NCBI GenBank assembly: GCA_020465985.1
Contig: JAANYP010003256.1
Span: 372,001 to 436,000 of the forward strand
Reading direction: 5' to 3'
Length of the DNA: 64,000 nucleotides
From: Centrapalus pauciflorus
Lineage: Eukaryota > Streptophyta > Magnoliopsida > Asterales > Asteraceae
Below are positions 20,540-32,823 of this stretch, piece after piece; position 1 is the first letter of the stretch; every line of letters starts with the position of its first letter. Made by a program: the position numbers and the translations under genes. The notes beneath the pieces are model-generated. The model searched no databases. It saw nothing but the letters and a program-made list of their open reading frames with translations, and was not told where the DNA came from.

Positions 20540-21867
20540 AAATTTGCATAAGTTACTACACATTGATGCATACTCTTGAAAATTAAGACATACAAGTCAT
20601 TAACGCACTATGTTCAAAATTTTAATGTAGAGAATCTCAAATTTCAAACTTAAACACCTCAAGAGGTTTAGTGGGTGGTGCAACTTTTTTGGGAACAGAA
20701 GGTGGAAGGAAATGTGAAATATGTATTCGTCCTCTCCCCACCTCTTCCTCTCCCTCATGGCTGCAAAAGACTCTTTGCTCTTTATCTCTTTCTCACTCAT
20801 TATGTATTCCTTAATTTTATTCTAATGCATCTGTTGATTGGGAAGCTGATTGTTGTCACAATTTTCATAAATTATTGTTGATGCTATTGTAGTGTTGTAT
20901 AAAAGATTAACTAATGTTGACTATATGTAGTTCTTTTGTTTCAACGGGTTTTTGACTTATTGATTGATAATGAATTGAACTATTGAAGTTATTTGGATCT
21001 TAAAACACATGAAAATTTGATCCTGAAATCATTAGTTGTCTTGATAAGCTTTAACTACTACTTTCAGGTGTATGTATGTGTAGATTTTTATACTATTTAA
21101 CTCCTTTAATTTTGTTGAGGCTAAATGTTCTTGAAATTTCCGTAAATTGTTGTTGCTGCTACTGTAGTATTATATAAACTAATCTTGACTATATACGGTT
21201 CGTTTGTTTGGATTTTACTGCACAGAAAATATTACTTGAGCACAACTGCAATCTCTCGTAAACTTACGTGCACCATATTCAAGTTGTCCAATGTATTAAA
21301 CGAATTTCATCAACCAACTTAAATTAGGCTGCTCGAGATGAGTTGTTGGAATCAGGAATGGCAGATGCAACATCGTGACATTTGCTATACTTTATTACTT
21401 GCTCCCCATGTGGGTTGTATTTTCGAATCTCAAGCAAAGTAACCCAACGTGTTTCCATATCATTGAACTTTCTAAAACACATATCAAGTTATGATTGTGA
21501 TGATATAGTTTTCTAAACCATATTCTACACATTTGTGATATATGCAATTCTAAAAAATGGCAATAGATGTGTTTGCTTGTCAACTATGCTTGTTCTGCTT
21601 TGACTGTTTACCCAACCATTTTGCCATCTCTACCTGGTTGTAGAAGAACAATGAACATTTTGATTCTGTGTTTTGCTTTCGAATACATTTTTTCATATGT
21701 GGTTTTATCAATCATTCTAAAAGTTTTTAACATCTGACAACCTATATATTTCTTGTTGCTAATATCAGCCATCTAATTTAGTAATTTTCCGACTTAGAGT
21801 TTCTTTAGTTTTCTATTAAAAAATTATATATTTAATTATGTATATAAGACTTCTGACTTGTTCTCAG
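19076..21867. other. Non-coding DNA with (TA)n and a possible exon
   Basis: 19184-19282 is bounded by TAG and GT and is open in two frames, unassigned. A (TA)n tract fills 20459-20540. Related segments at about 20865-20960 and 21140-21210 (ACTGTAGT...TTGACTATAT) are a diverged direct repeat. No complete gene. Confidence 0.35.
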
Positions 21868-21949
21868 GATCAAGCGACTATAGACATTGCTTGTGCTGCA
21901 CTAAATGGTTTAAAAATGGGTGATAAAACATTGACTATCAGGCGTGTAA
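21868..21949 (+). pseudogene. Isolated U2AF65-like exon
   Basis: After an acceptor TTGTTCTCAG the frame reads DQATIDIACAALNGLKMGDK then TLTIRR. This closely matches the conserved C-terminal part of the second RNA-recognition motif of plant U2AF large subunit (DIACAALNGIKMGDKTLTVRR). No upstream RRM exons and no matching donor or downstream exon are visible nearby. It is probably a captured or relic exon rather than a working splicing-factor gene. Confidence 0.6.
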
Positions 21950-22043
21950 CCATCATGTTTGTGTGCAAAAGTAGCTTTTTATTTGGCAGGATAGTCAGCT
22001 CCTCATAAACCTTGAGGACTTTTGTCAAGTTGATACTTAATAT

Positions 22044-22045
<2 letters not shown>

Positions 22046-22117
<72 letters not shown>
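22046..22117. repeat. (TA)n microsatellite
   Basis: About 36 AT dinucleotides. Confidence 0.98.
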
Positions 22118-22119
<2 letters not shown>

Positions 22120-23147
22120 CATAAATTCCATAGTTTAAAAAATTTTCTATTTTAGAATCATTCTGCTTGCGATTGTGCTTCCGTAATTTTTCTGCTTTTC
22201 TGGTTGATGTGCGTGCTCTTATTAATTGATATTATGGTCTTCCTGTATTCATGTAGTACAAGTTGTTATAAATTGAAATAATATATGTCCCCCTCACAAA
22301 CTCCTTTTTATCATGATTTATATTGTTAGATTACAGATACAAGGAAAATGCATTTACTATCTGCAAATCTGGAAGTTTGATCAATGGCTATTTAATTGGT
22401 TTTTCTGTCAGCTCATTTTTGGAATCTGGATCTGTGTTGATTTTGTAACAACTAAGTTCTTTCTGATGAAGCAAGATTTAAGGTACTTTTATCTTCATAT
22501 TGTTTTCTAATTTCTTGCTGCCAATATATATGATGTAAATGTGAGATTGAGCAGCCTTGGGATAAATGATGTGAATGTGAGATTGAGCTTTCTTCATTGT
22601 TGGGCGTAGATTGTGTGAGGTAGTTTATCACAAGTGGTGTCTTTTGGCAAATTGATTATTTACCTTTCCATTTTTCAGGTTTTATTAATGACTCTAGAGT
22701 TTTCCCACCTGAAATAACCATCCTTGGGGCGAAGCAAGCCTATCTTGTTCTTCAAAGGCAAATTTTAGTTCCTGTAAATTGTTGGATTTATCAAGCTACG
22801 AGAGATTGTTTGAGTTGTTCAGACCTTCTTATAGTTCTAATATGGATCGACTTGGATGTGTATATAGAGGGGGTCATCCTCTTCATTTGTAGCAGGATTT
22901 GAATGCCTGAATCTTCTTAGTCATTAGCATTTGTGTCATTATCAATCTTCAAACTTTTATATAGTCAACTTTTGCCTTGCTTTTATTGGGTATTATGTGT
23001 TTGGAAATGAGGTTGCTAATAATATTCTGATTCCACTATAGAAGCCTAAATGGCTCATTGCTGTTGCTAACATGTTTGTGGCCTTCCATGTCATTAGCAA
23101 CTATTATGTATCAATCAACAAACTTCTTGCGTCAACACATCTATCTA
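22118..23147. other. Non-coding DNA
   Basis: No gene or bounded element recognised. The short duplicated phrase GATGT(A/G)AATGTGAGATTGAGC occurs near 22531 and 22567. Confidence 0.3.
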
Positions 23148-23558
23148 TCTATACTATTAAAAGAGTAACTATACTCAATTCTGGTGAAGCCACGTGTCAT
23201 CACCATGAATCGACACGTGACATTTATAGGTTTTAAGAATAATAAATAACTTAAAATTATATCTATCCAAATCTAATATAATCTACTTTTAAATTCAAAT
23301 CAAATCAAAATAAAATAAAATCTAATACTCTACTAACTTATTATTTATAATATAATAAAATTTTTTAAAAAAAATATATGAAAATAATACTATTCATATA
23401 TATTTAGAAATATATAAAATTAATAGGTTATAATAAATAATAATATCAATATTATATACTTTTTCTACAAAAATAATAATAAATATACATTTACCTTTTA
23501 ATTCATTGTATTTTATATATATTAAAAATATCCGCGTAATACGCGGGTAATAAACTAG
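23148..23558 (+). mobile_element. Small non-autonomous Helitron
   Basis: Begins TCTATACTATTAAAAGAG after A, ends with hairpin CCGCGTAATACGCGG, then GTAATAAACTAG before T. These are canonical Helitron termini with A/T insertion. 411 bp, AT-rich, no ORF. Shares CACGTGTCATC near the 5' end with 12370-12703. Confidence 0.85.
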
Positions 23559-24739
23559 TTATTTTATCTATTTATAATTCAATATAGGGATGTTTAGATG
23601 CACATGATTTGGTTTGCTTCTTTAGGATGCAAAATGTTGGTAAGCTTGGTTTGACAATTTTGCAAACCAAACTAGGGACCCAGCTCGTCTAACTAAACTG
23701 ATACCATTTATCAGGAATTTGATTTAATTTATGTATTTTCTTCATCTTCACACAAAAACACATCTAACCAATTCAAAGAAGAAAGAAAAAACAATAAAAA
23801 AAAAATGAAGGTCGGGAATTGCACATTGTCCTTCAAAATAAACTACTGAAGTCAACCACTAACACCTCATTCTAATAAATAATATCTATTATTAATTTCA
23901 AAAATATTATTAATATATATGATTTTGTTAGAAAAAATATGCAGTTTCCATTAAACCATGCACATCCTTATTATGTGGTATTCAATATTAATGTCAAATA
24001 ATTTATACAAAAAAGACATGTTGATTAAGACATCTCATCTAAAATCTAAATCATATAAAGCACATGCGTATGTTTTTGTCACTCTAACATGTGTAGAATG
24101 GTTAATAGATGCATGCACTCTCCAATATCCATTTACAAGCTTTCCTAGAAAACGCTAACCAACTTTTTCACTTTCTCCATAGATTTATGCAATGCATGAT
24201 CCAGACCTTGTTGGTGAAGAAAACACTCCAACAACTTATTTTGTAATAATTATTTTGCATCATGCACTGTTTCGTTTATGGTTGTTTCTCAAATTATTAA
24301 AATTAACTAACTTTTTAGGTGCTTGATTGATTATTCCATTAGCTCCCATGCATAATGTGGCTTGCCATCTACAAGCCAAAGTTCAGCTTGTCCTGGTGCA
24401 CTAACTGGGTAGGTTTGAGCTCATAATTTTCATATATTTCCTTTACTTTATAAATCATTTTATAGAAACATGATGTTACAATTTTCAGATACGCATTTTT
24501 CTCGGTCTACGTTTAATGATGCTATCTCCAATCGGATGACAGTTTCCGAAAAACTCTTGTAAGTTTCGTATAAAAGGACACAACAAACATGATGTTTTCA
24601 AAAAAATCATGTAAAATCAACTGTATTCTCTGTTTGCAGCGTTCTTTATATCGTTGGATTATCGATTTTTTTTTATAAATGTAATATTAGTTTCACAAAA
24701 TTTCTTTTTGAATGATCAAATTATGTTTTTTTCTATTAT

Positions 24740-24776
24740 TCATCGCCGCCGCCGCTTTGCGCGGGTACAATACTAG
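24740..24776 (+). mobile_element. Helitron 3' terminus
   Basis: GC-rich hairpin (GCCGCCGCTTTGCGCGGG) followed by TACAATACTAG and T. The 5' end was not located; 23559-24739 shows no gene. A close relative of this terminus is at 42674-42715 in the other orientation. Confidence 0.65.
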
Positions 24777-24849
24777 TTATCTTATACATGTTTTATTAAA
24801 TATACTCATGTATAAACTAGTTCAAATTCTAATTAAAGCTGTGAATTTA

Positions 24850-25003
24850 AAAATTAAACGGGTTATTTGGGTACCCGACCGAACCGAAATTGTTATTCGG
24901 GTACCATTTAATCCGATTAACAAAACCGAATAACCCAACCCAAATAACCGGTTTAAGATTTGGTTCAGGTGATTTATTCGAATTGGGTTAATTTGCACAT
25001 CCC
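24850..25003 (+). mobile_element. Right-end fragment of a hAT element
   Basis: Similar to 31390-31581 (AACGGGTTATTTGGGTACCCG, TTATTCGGGTACCATTTAA) and ending TTTGCACATCCCTA. The left end is missing. Confidence 0.6.
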
Positions 25004-25159
25004 TAATCATACATAAGATATTTATTAGAATAAACTATATAATTGTAAACTAATATTTACAAACATAAATAAATAAAAAGATATATTTATGTTCGTACGT
25101 TTAATTAACGAAATAAACAAACGAGCTCAAATCCCAGGGTTCTCTTTGACATTCTTAAG

Positions 25160-25697
25160 TAGGGGTGTTCGGATATCCGAATTTTCGGATAGTGAATTTT
25201 GCTATCCGAATCCGAAATTTCAGATTCGGATATCGGATTATCCGAAAAAATATCCGAAATTTTTATCTGAAAAAATATCCGAAATTTAATTTTTTTTAAT
25301 TAAATCAAATATTTAAATATCTAAAATACAAATTCATATATCCAAATAGATATAAAAAATATATATATCACAAACTAAATGTATCCGGAATTATTTTACT
25401 CAAAACGACTAAAAAAATCTAAAAAAATAAAATTTATAAAAATATTAGTTAATAATACTAAGATAAAACTCAAAAATATACATTAGAATAATAATAAATA
25501 CTCAATATTGTGTAAATAATCGATACTAAAGATATATAAAAAATTGTAAAAAAAATATTTTTTTTGGATTTTCGGATATCGGATTATCCGAATATCCGAA
25601 AATCTGGAATTTTACTATCCGAATCCGAAATTTCGGATAGTTTCGGATCGGATTTTTGTTTCGGATACTCGGATTCAGATTTTTTTAAACACCCCTA
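25160..25697. mobile_element. hAT-like element with GGATATCCGA arrays
   Basis: Ends TAGGGGTGTTCGG and AAACACCCCTA. The flanking 8-mers TTCTTAAG and TTTCTAAG match at 6 of 8. Both ends are rich in TATCCGAA/TTCGGATA repeats; the centre is AT-rich and non-coding. Confidence 0.75.
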
Positions 25698-25732
25698 TTT
25701 CTAAGTCCTGATTCCTAAAGGCCTGACCGTAA

Positions 25733-25934
25733 GAGCGTGGGGAGTACCCAAGCCGGGAGCGGGGCGGCTTCGCCACATCAGCCGAAGCCGGCGGCTACAC
25801 CACCCCCACCCCCGCGGCCCCGCTGAAATCGAACCCCGGCCGGCTTCGCGTCCCCGCTGCACCCCGCTTCCCTCTTCTCCTTTCACCCCCTTCTTTCTTT
25901 TTTTTTTTGTTTTCAAACATAACATACATATATA

Positions 25935-25989
<55 letters not shown>

Positions 25990-26518
25990 AATTTTTATAT
26001 ATATAATCTTTTATTTCAGTTTCGTAAAATTTTTTAATTTTTTTATTTCAGTTTCGTAAATGTTTGTATTTTTTTTATTTCAGTTTCGTAAATGTTTGCA
26101 TTTTTTTATTTTAGTTTTGTAATTGTTGTTTCGTTCGTAATACCAAATTATCTTATGGAACATATTGCACTTGCCCAGATACCAAATTTAGACGGCTAGT
26201 TTGTATTTTTTTATGTTCATTCGTAATTTTAGTTTTTATTTATTGTTATGTATTTTTTTATTTTAATTCAGTAATTTTTAATTTTTAGTTTATGTAATAG
26301 TTTTTAAATATTTTATGAAATTAATTATTTTAGTTCTAGTATTTGTTTTGTTAGTTAAAATTAATTAAAATGTTAAAAAAATAAAGAAAGATGGAAAAGT
26401 TAAGAAAGGTGGGTATTTCCTAGTTAGAAAGGTGGGGAAAAGTGGAGAGAGAAAAGCTGATGTGGCGCTGACGTGTACAGAAAGATGAATTTGGGAGAGA
26501 TGGGTACTCCCCACACTC
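25733..26518. mobile_element. PIF/Harbinger-like element in the tubulin promoter region
   Basis: TIRs GAGCGTGGGGAGTACCC and GGGTACTCCCCACACTC with TSD TAA (25730-25732, 26519-26521). 786 bp. It has a GC-rich left third, a (TA)n tract at 25939-25983 and an AT-rich right part. Its right end is 220 bp before the beta-tubulin ATG. Confidence 0.85.
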
Positions 26519-26521
26519 TAA

Positions 26522-26738
26522 GTCCGTAACCACTCCTTTTATTTGAATCCGAATCCAAATCCGAATTTGAATTTGAATCCGAATCCGAATCCGAATCTAT
26601 CTTCCCCACTATATTAATGTCTCCCACCATTTCTCGATCTTTTGATCTCTCTCCCCCTCTTCTAATCACCCCTTCGGCCCCCCAATTTCCACCTGCAAAT
26701 CCTCTCATCACACCTGAATTCCAAAGAATCCAACAAAA
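26522..26738 (+). promoter_or_regulatory. Beta-tubulin proximal promoter and 5' UTR
   Basis: Only 217 bp separate the MITE from the ATG. The stretch holds repeated GAATCCGAATCC motifs, a possible TATA-like TATATTAAT near 26611, and a CT-rich leader. The TATA assignment is weak. Confidence 0.4.
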
Positions 26739-29700
26739 ATGAGAGAGATCTTGCACATCCAAGGAGGCCAATGCGGTAACCAAATCGGTTCCAAGTTCTG
26801 GGAAGTCATCTGCAACGAACACGGTATCGATCCCACCGGCCGATACACCGGAGACTCAGCAGATCTTCAACTTGAACGAATCAATGTTTATTACAATGAG
26901 GCTTCCGGCGGCCGTTACGTTCCGCGTTCTATCCTCATGGATCTCGAGCCAGGTACCATGGATAGTATTAGATCTGGTCCTTATGGACAGATTTTTAGGC
27001 CTGATAATTTTGTGTTCGGCCAATCCGGTGCTGGAAATAATTGGGCGAAGGGGCATTATACTGAAGGGGCTGAGTTGATCGATTCTGTTCTTGACGTTGT
27101 TCGTAAGGAGGCTGAGAATTGTGATTTATTACAAGGTATGTAAACGTATCAATTACACGCATTTACATACCTAGGAACATAAATTTCAATTTTTACGAAT
27201 GTTTTGCGTTTCAATTTAATGCGTTGAAGATGACTCTATGCTAGACAGTAAATCGTTAACCAATGGTCCAATTCGATTCCGTTTTGTTGAAACTGTTTTC
27301 AGATGAATCGTGATCTAACATATCAATTAACCGTTATGTTAATAAAATTTTAATATGCTATGTAATTGAACATTTAGGGGTCATTTGGATCAAAATGATA
27401 GGATTTTGAAATGATAAGATTAGAAAATGATAAGATTTTGAAATGATAAGATTAGAAAATGATAAGATTTTGAAATGATAAGATTCGAAAATGATAAAAC
27501 TAAAAATGAAAGGATTATAGAGAGTTTAGTTTAAGGGATTATATAATAATTCGGGTAAAGGGTGGATGATGAAAAGAGGAGGTCGGGGAATACCAAATGC
27601 TAAATGAAATTAGATACCCCTTTGTTTTCAACCAAACATGATATGTAAGGATTTTGAAATCCAGAGCCTAAACGAGGTGTTCAAATCTTTCAAACCAAAC
27701 GCTATGTGCTGAAGATGATTGATTGCAGCCTTAAAATGAAAACTCATTACACATTTCATTATTTCAATGAAGTTTTAAGAGATTCTATCCTTTTCATCTA
27801 ATTATCTGCTATAATATGATTTGTTATCTTATACTGATCTTCGCATTTTAAGTTTGTAATATTGAATATTTGAGCCAATGCTTGTTAGAAGTTTGTTGTT
27901 AAATGAATAAATGTGTGCAGTACTGATTTAATTGTCTATTTATATCTTTGATCTAATTTGATTCAATATTTTGTGTAAAGATATCATGTAAATTTATTCA
28001 TTGTCAGTGTACTTTACACAAACAAACAAAATCTACCAATCATATAATTCAAATTTATTCAAGTGAAAGAACAAGAATGTTAATGATAACAACTTTTCTT
28101 GATGATTCATGCTAGGTAATTTGATTAGATTGAATGAGTATTGTTCATGAATATGATTGTAGATATGTGATTGATAATTCTTGTTGTTTGAGTAAATTAG
28201 TTGAATAATGTATGGATCGTATATTGATGCTTTATTGTAAAGCAATTGGTACAGAATGTTCTTTGTGACCAGAAATAGATCACGAGTTTTTGTCGTAAAA
28301 ACACTATATTCCCAAAATGCAATTGAAATTTTTTTTTTTGTTGTTGTGTGGTCAAGACCCATGGTGTACCAGGGTTGTTTTTGTATCGAATTTTGAGTTG
28401 TGTTAGGTTTTAATGGGGTTCTTGTTTTGGTGTCGTAACAGGTTTTCAGGTTTGCCATTCGCTTGGAGGGGGCACCGGGTCTGGAATGGGGACCCTCTTG
28501 GTTTCAAAGATACGAGAGGAATACCCAGATAGAATGATGCTTACATTCTCCGTTTTCCCTTCACCAAAGGTCTCTGACACTGTTGTTGAGCCTTATAACG
28601 CTACACTTTCTGTGCACCAGTTGGTTGAAAACGCTGACGAATGTATGGTCCTCGACAATGAGGCCTTATATGACATCTGTTTCAGAACCCTGAAGCTCAC
28701 CACTCCAAGTTGTAAGTAGCCATGCCTTGCCTTCGAGCTTGGGGTGTACAAAACTTGGTCCGAAAGGACAAAACGCAACCACACAAGAACATTTTTAAAC
28801 TTGGTCCTGCATTTAAAAAAGGGTTATGTGTCATTTTGACCATCCAACTTTTATATTTTTTTTCGATTTAGCCATTAAACTAATTTTTGTCTCAATTTAG
28901 CCACTATACTATTTTTTATATACATATTTAGCCACTAAACTTTCTTTTTACTGATTTAACCACTGAAAATTGTCTTGATTTTGCCACTAAACTATCATAT
29001 TTTGTATCTATTTAACCATTAGTTTTATTCATTTTCCCCAAAATAGAACATCAAACAAAAGTTTAGTGGTTAAATCAGGACAAAAAATAGTTTAGTGGCT
29101 AAATGAGACAAATCTGTAAAATAGTTTAGTGTCTCATCTAGCCACTAAACTATTTTTTGTCCTGATTTAACCCTTTAAAATACAGACGTATTTTAGTTTG
29201 GTCCTTGGAACCGAACTGGTTCTTTATATTTTTCGAACTTAAATTAGGGGTGTGTGATGGGATGAAATCTAAGAGGACCAGGACAAAAAAAAAGTAAATT
29301 ATATTGAAACCAAAGAACCATTATTTTCTGTTTCCAGCTTCAGTTTATTGTGGTTTGATTTCAGTCCAATGCAAACCCCTAAGTTCAAATAATCTTTCAT
29401 GGTAATATTGATCTAGAAAATCTTTATTGTTCCTGAATACTGCCTTTTCTTGCAGTTGGTGACCTGAACCACTTGATTTCGGCAACCATGAGCGGTGTAA
29501 CGTGCTGCTTGAGATTCCCCGGACAATTGAACTCTGACCTCCGAAAACTCGCTGTTAACCTGATCCCATTTCCACGTCTCCATTTCTTCATGGTTGGTTT
29601 CGCACCTCTGACATCTCGTGGGTCTCAACAATACATCTCTCTTAGCGTCCCGGAGCTGACTCAACAAATGTGGGATGCTAAGAACATGATGTGCGCAGCA

Positions 29701-30135
29701 GACCCACGTCACGGCCGATACCTCACAGCGTCAGCCATGTTCAGAGGTAAGATGAGCACGAAAGAGGTTGATGAACAGATGATGAATGTTCAAAACAAGA
29801 ACTCGTCTTACTTTGTCGAGTGGATCCCAAACAACGTTAAATCAAGTGTTTGTGACATCCCACCAACCGGGCTGAAGATGGCTTCAACGTTCATCGGGAA
29901 CTCCACATCGATCCAGGAGATGTTTAGAAGAGTGAGCGAGCAGTTTACAGCCATGTTCAGGCGAAAGGCGTTTTTGCATTGGTATACTGGTGAGGGAATG
30001 GACGAGATGGAGTTCACGGAGGCGGAGAGCAATATGAACGATTTGGTGGCGGAGTATCAGCAGTATCAGGATGCGACGGTGGATGAAGAGTACGAAGACG
30101 AAGAAGAAGAAGAAGAACAGCAGTACGCGGATTAA
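26739..30135 (+). CDS. TUB: Beta-tubulin
   Basis: Subunit of the alpha/beta heterodimer of cytoplasmic microtubules; binds exchangeable GTP. Three exons: 26739-27135, 28442-28711 and 29456-30135, total 1347 nt, 448 residues plus stop, a normal length. Introns are GT-AG (donors GTATGT and GTAAGT; acceptors AACAG and TGCAG), and the frame is continuous across both joins (GG/GT Gly, T/TT Phe). It starts with MREI, the tetrapeptide used in tubulin mRNA autoregulation. The GTP-binding signature GGGTGSG is at the start of exon 2, and an acidic tail ends the protein (EDEEEEEEQQYAD). Two introns at these places is the usual plant TUB layout. The leader before the ATG is CT-rich. Intron 1 (1.3 kb) and intron 2 (0.74 kb) contain small repeats. 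No defects seen, so probably functional. Confidence 0.98.
27397..27495 (+). repeat. 32-bp tandem repeat in tubulin intron 1
   Basis: About three copies of a 32-bp unit made of two 16-bp halves (GATAAGATTTTGAAAT and GATAAGATTAGAAAAT). It sits in a segment opening GGGGTCATTTGGAT and closing near 27705 with CAAACCAAACGC, probably an old MITE. Confidence 0.85.
28860..29180. repeat. Fold-back repeats in tubulin intron 2
   Basis: TTTAGCCACTAAACT-type units occur several times in direct order (28867-29000) and inverted (29055-29130, AGTTTAGTGGCTAAAT). They would form an imperfect hairpin in the pre-mRNA. Probably a decayed MITE. Confidence 0.65.
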
Positions 30136-30399
30136 CGATTTTGTGGTTGTCAATCCTTACATTTGAAAAAAACAAAGTAACATTAAGATTTGATCGTGTG
30201 TATGATTGTTGATACTTGATTCTGTTTCACTTTGTTTTTTCTACATCACAATTGTTTCCTCCTTTCGGACTCCAGTTTTCTTGTTACTCTTTACAGCTTT
30301 GCGTTTCGTCCTTTCGGACTCCATCTGCATTTACCGTCAACCATATTAATAACTAAAATTTAAATACTAACTTCTTCGAATTCCATCCTGTGGACCAAC

Positions 30400-31037
30400 T
30401 AGGGATGGCAATGGGGCGGGGATCTCAGTTCCCATCCCCATTCCCGCTTTATAATCCTCTCCCCCATTCCCGACCCCATCCCCGTCGGGAAATGAGTTTC
30501 AATCCGCATTCCCGTCCCAATCGGGGATCCACGTCGGGGAATCGGATTTTTCAAGTTCCTAAAGATTATTTAAGTTTAATCTATAAATAGTAAGTCAATA
30601 GAAAAATATATGTAAATAAACTTTAGAACAAGTTAATTCAAACATCTTTGAGGTATTTACAATATGTAATGTATGATTTATAATAAAACTAAAACAAAAA
30701 ATTGGATGCAAAAGATTTATAAAACTAATATAATGAAAAATTACAGTAGTATTTCAAACTATATAAAAGTCATATACAATGATATTTTATATATTATGTA
30801 AAATGTAATGAATAATTTACATTGTAAAATTCAATATGTATAATAATCTATATTAAAACATAAGTTATAAGTTTATAACCGGGGTCGGGTATTAAAGTGT
30901 CTCCCATCCCCACCACATCCCCATTATTTTAAATCGTGGATTCCCCGTCCCCATCCCCGATCAACTCGAGGATTCCCCGGTCAAATCGGGGTCGAGTTAC
31001 GGGTTCCCCGTCGGGATGAGTTTTTTTGCCAAGCCTA
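30400..31037. mobile_element. hAT-like element with GGGGA-rich ends
   Basis: Starts TAGGGATGGCAA and ends TTGCCAAGCCTA, with perfect 8-bp TSD GGACCAAC (30392-30399, 31038-31045). Ends carry many CCCCATCCCC/GGGGATGGGG-type motifs. It inserted about 260 bp after the tubulin stop codon. No transposase. Confidence 0.88.
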
Positions 31038-31068
31038 GGACCAACCGATCAAACACACCACATAAGGG

Positions 31069-31581
31069 TAGGGGTGTTATTCGGGCGGGTTAATTGGGTA
31101 TCGGGTTATTCGGGTTTGAGTGTGTGGGTTAGATAACCGAACCCGAACCAAATAAGGGAATGGGTTAATCGGTTTCGGGTTAAATGGGTATCGGGTTATT
31201 CGATTTGGGTTAAATGGGTTATTCAGTTTTGGTATAAAAAATGAAATCATAAACAAAGTAGTTTAAACGGGTTAAATGAGTTGGGTAATTTGGGTAAAAC
31301 GGGTTAAATGGTTTGAGTATAAAAAATGGGTATTTACATATTTACATTCTATATATAAACAATACTAGTTAAAATTATAAACAAATGAAAAATATATATT
31401 AAACGGGTTATCCGGGTACCCGAATAAGCATGAATCCTACCCGTAAACCGAACCGAATTACTTATTCGGATACCATTTAACCCGAATAAAGAACCCGAAA
31501 ACCGAATAACCCGACCCATTTAACCCGATTAAGGTTCGGTTTGGGTGGATTATTCGGGTTCGGTTATTTTGCACACCCCTA
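31069..31581. mobile_element. hAT-like element with ACCCGAA arrays
   Basis: TAGGGGTGTTATTCGG ... TTGCACACCCCTA with perfect 8-bp TSD CATAAGGG (31061-31068, 31582-31589). Both arms are filled with CGGGTTATTCGGG/CCCGAATAACCCG motifs in opposite orientation. Same family as the fragment at 24850-25003. Confidence 0.9.
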
Positions 31582-31586
31582 CATAA

Positions 31587-31894
31587 GGGGGGGCATTTGG
31601 TTTGCGGATTTTTTTTAATGGTTTGCATTCTGTCAAATTTTGCATTATGGAGCATTTTCATTTATCAAGATTTTGTCAAAGAATTTGTGTCATCTATTAC
31701 GGAAAATTTGCTAAATGAATGCAATGTAACTAAGATTTAAAATCATAAGGGGATGATGGATTTTTAAATAACAAAGAATAATAAGATTTACGAAATATTG
31801 AGATTTTAAATTTTTTTTGAAATTTGTAAACCAGACACAAAATTTTAAATGCAAATCTCAGTAAATCCAAAGAAATTCACAAACCAAATGTCCC
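31587..31894. mobile_element. Tourist/PIF-Harbinger-like MITE
   Basis: Ends GGGGGGGCATTTGGTTTG and CAAACCAAATGTCCC, TSD TAA (31584-31586, 31895-31897). Its first bases form part of the TSD of the hAT on its left, so this MITE was there first. Confidence 0.8.
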
Positions 31895-31897
31895 TAA

Positions 31898-32823
31898 TTT
31901 TAAATTCCAATTTTATCGAATTTCATTACATGAACCAAACGCTACGTTAGGCTTTTCAAAAGGAATTTTGTCAAATAAATATTGGTTTTTTGGTTTATCA
32001 AGTTTGTGGGTTATAAAATGAAATAACCAGATAATTACATGTTAAATACAATCTCAAACACTTTCTTAATTGCTATGGTATTGATATTGGACTAAAGACT
32101 ACTTCTCAAAGTTTCGAATTCTATTTTATTTGGATACACATGTTTTTTAACTATGAAGTATATGATTTATCTGTTTTTCTCCAAAGCGTTATTGGTGTGT
32201 CGGGAAGTTTAAGTTGTGCCAAAATAATTAATGTTGTGCATTTAAGTGTTTTGTATGATATTATCATGTTTTATATAAACATTTAGTGACATATCTATTT
32301 TCATTTACTTTAGCCAACCAAACATACAAAGAAATGAAATTTTCATTCAAATTCTACAGATTCTTCAAGATTCTTTAAAACAAACATGTCCAAATTCTAT
32401 TAGGTTGCAGATTCATTATAGTCGCATTGCTTAAATATACGAGTTGTTATAAGTTTGTGAGTGTGCACATGTATATTTTTTTAAAAATCCTTTGTATAAT
32501 TGTCCATATTACATAGAATAAGAGTCGTACTTATTCGTTTATAAAAGATACGTCATGCAAGTGAAATGATGACCAATCCGATCTTGTTTCAAAAGCTGGT
32601 AGAGAGTAGAGAGTAGAGAATGGAATAGGCTGTGATGCCGAGAGAGATATTTTTTCTCTTGAGAGATCCTTTGAATATGATCAGAGGGATAGAAGCGCAC
32701 GGAGCGGTACGCTAAGCGAGAAACAGAGAAATATGTTTTGATAAAATATAAATCACATAGAAAAAATCACCAAACGTCCCTTTTAAAGGTTTTACATGAA
32801 CCTAATTCCACCTTATACATTGA
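31898..32823. other. Non-coding DNA
   Basis: No gene. A repeated TAGAGAGTAGAGAGTAGAGAATG motif lies near 32600. The start resembles MITE interior (CCAAACGCTACGTTAGGC). Confidence 0.3.

Noticed and set aside
20392..20595. 67-codon frame with YIYIYI run
   Set aside because: Pure translation of a (TA)n microsatellite.
29413..30153. Minus-strand frames opposite tubulin exon 3
   Set aside because: Shadows of the tubulin coding sequence.
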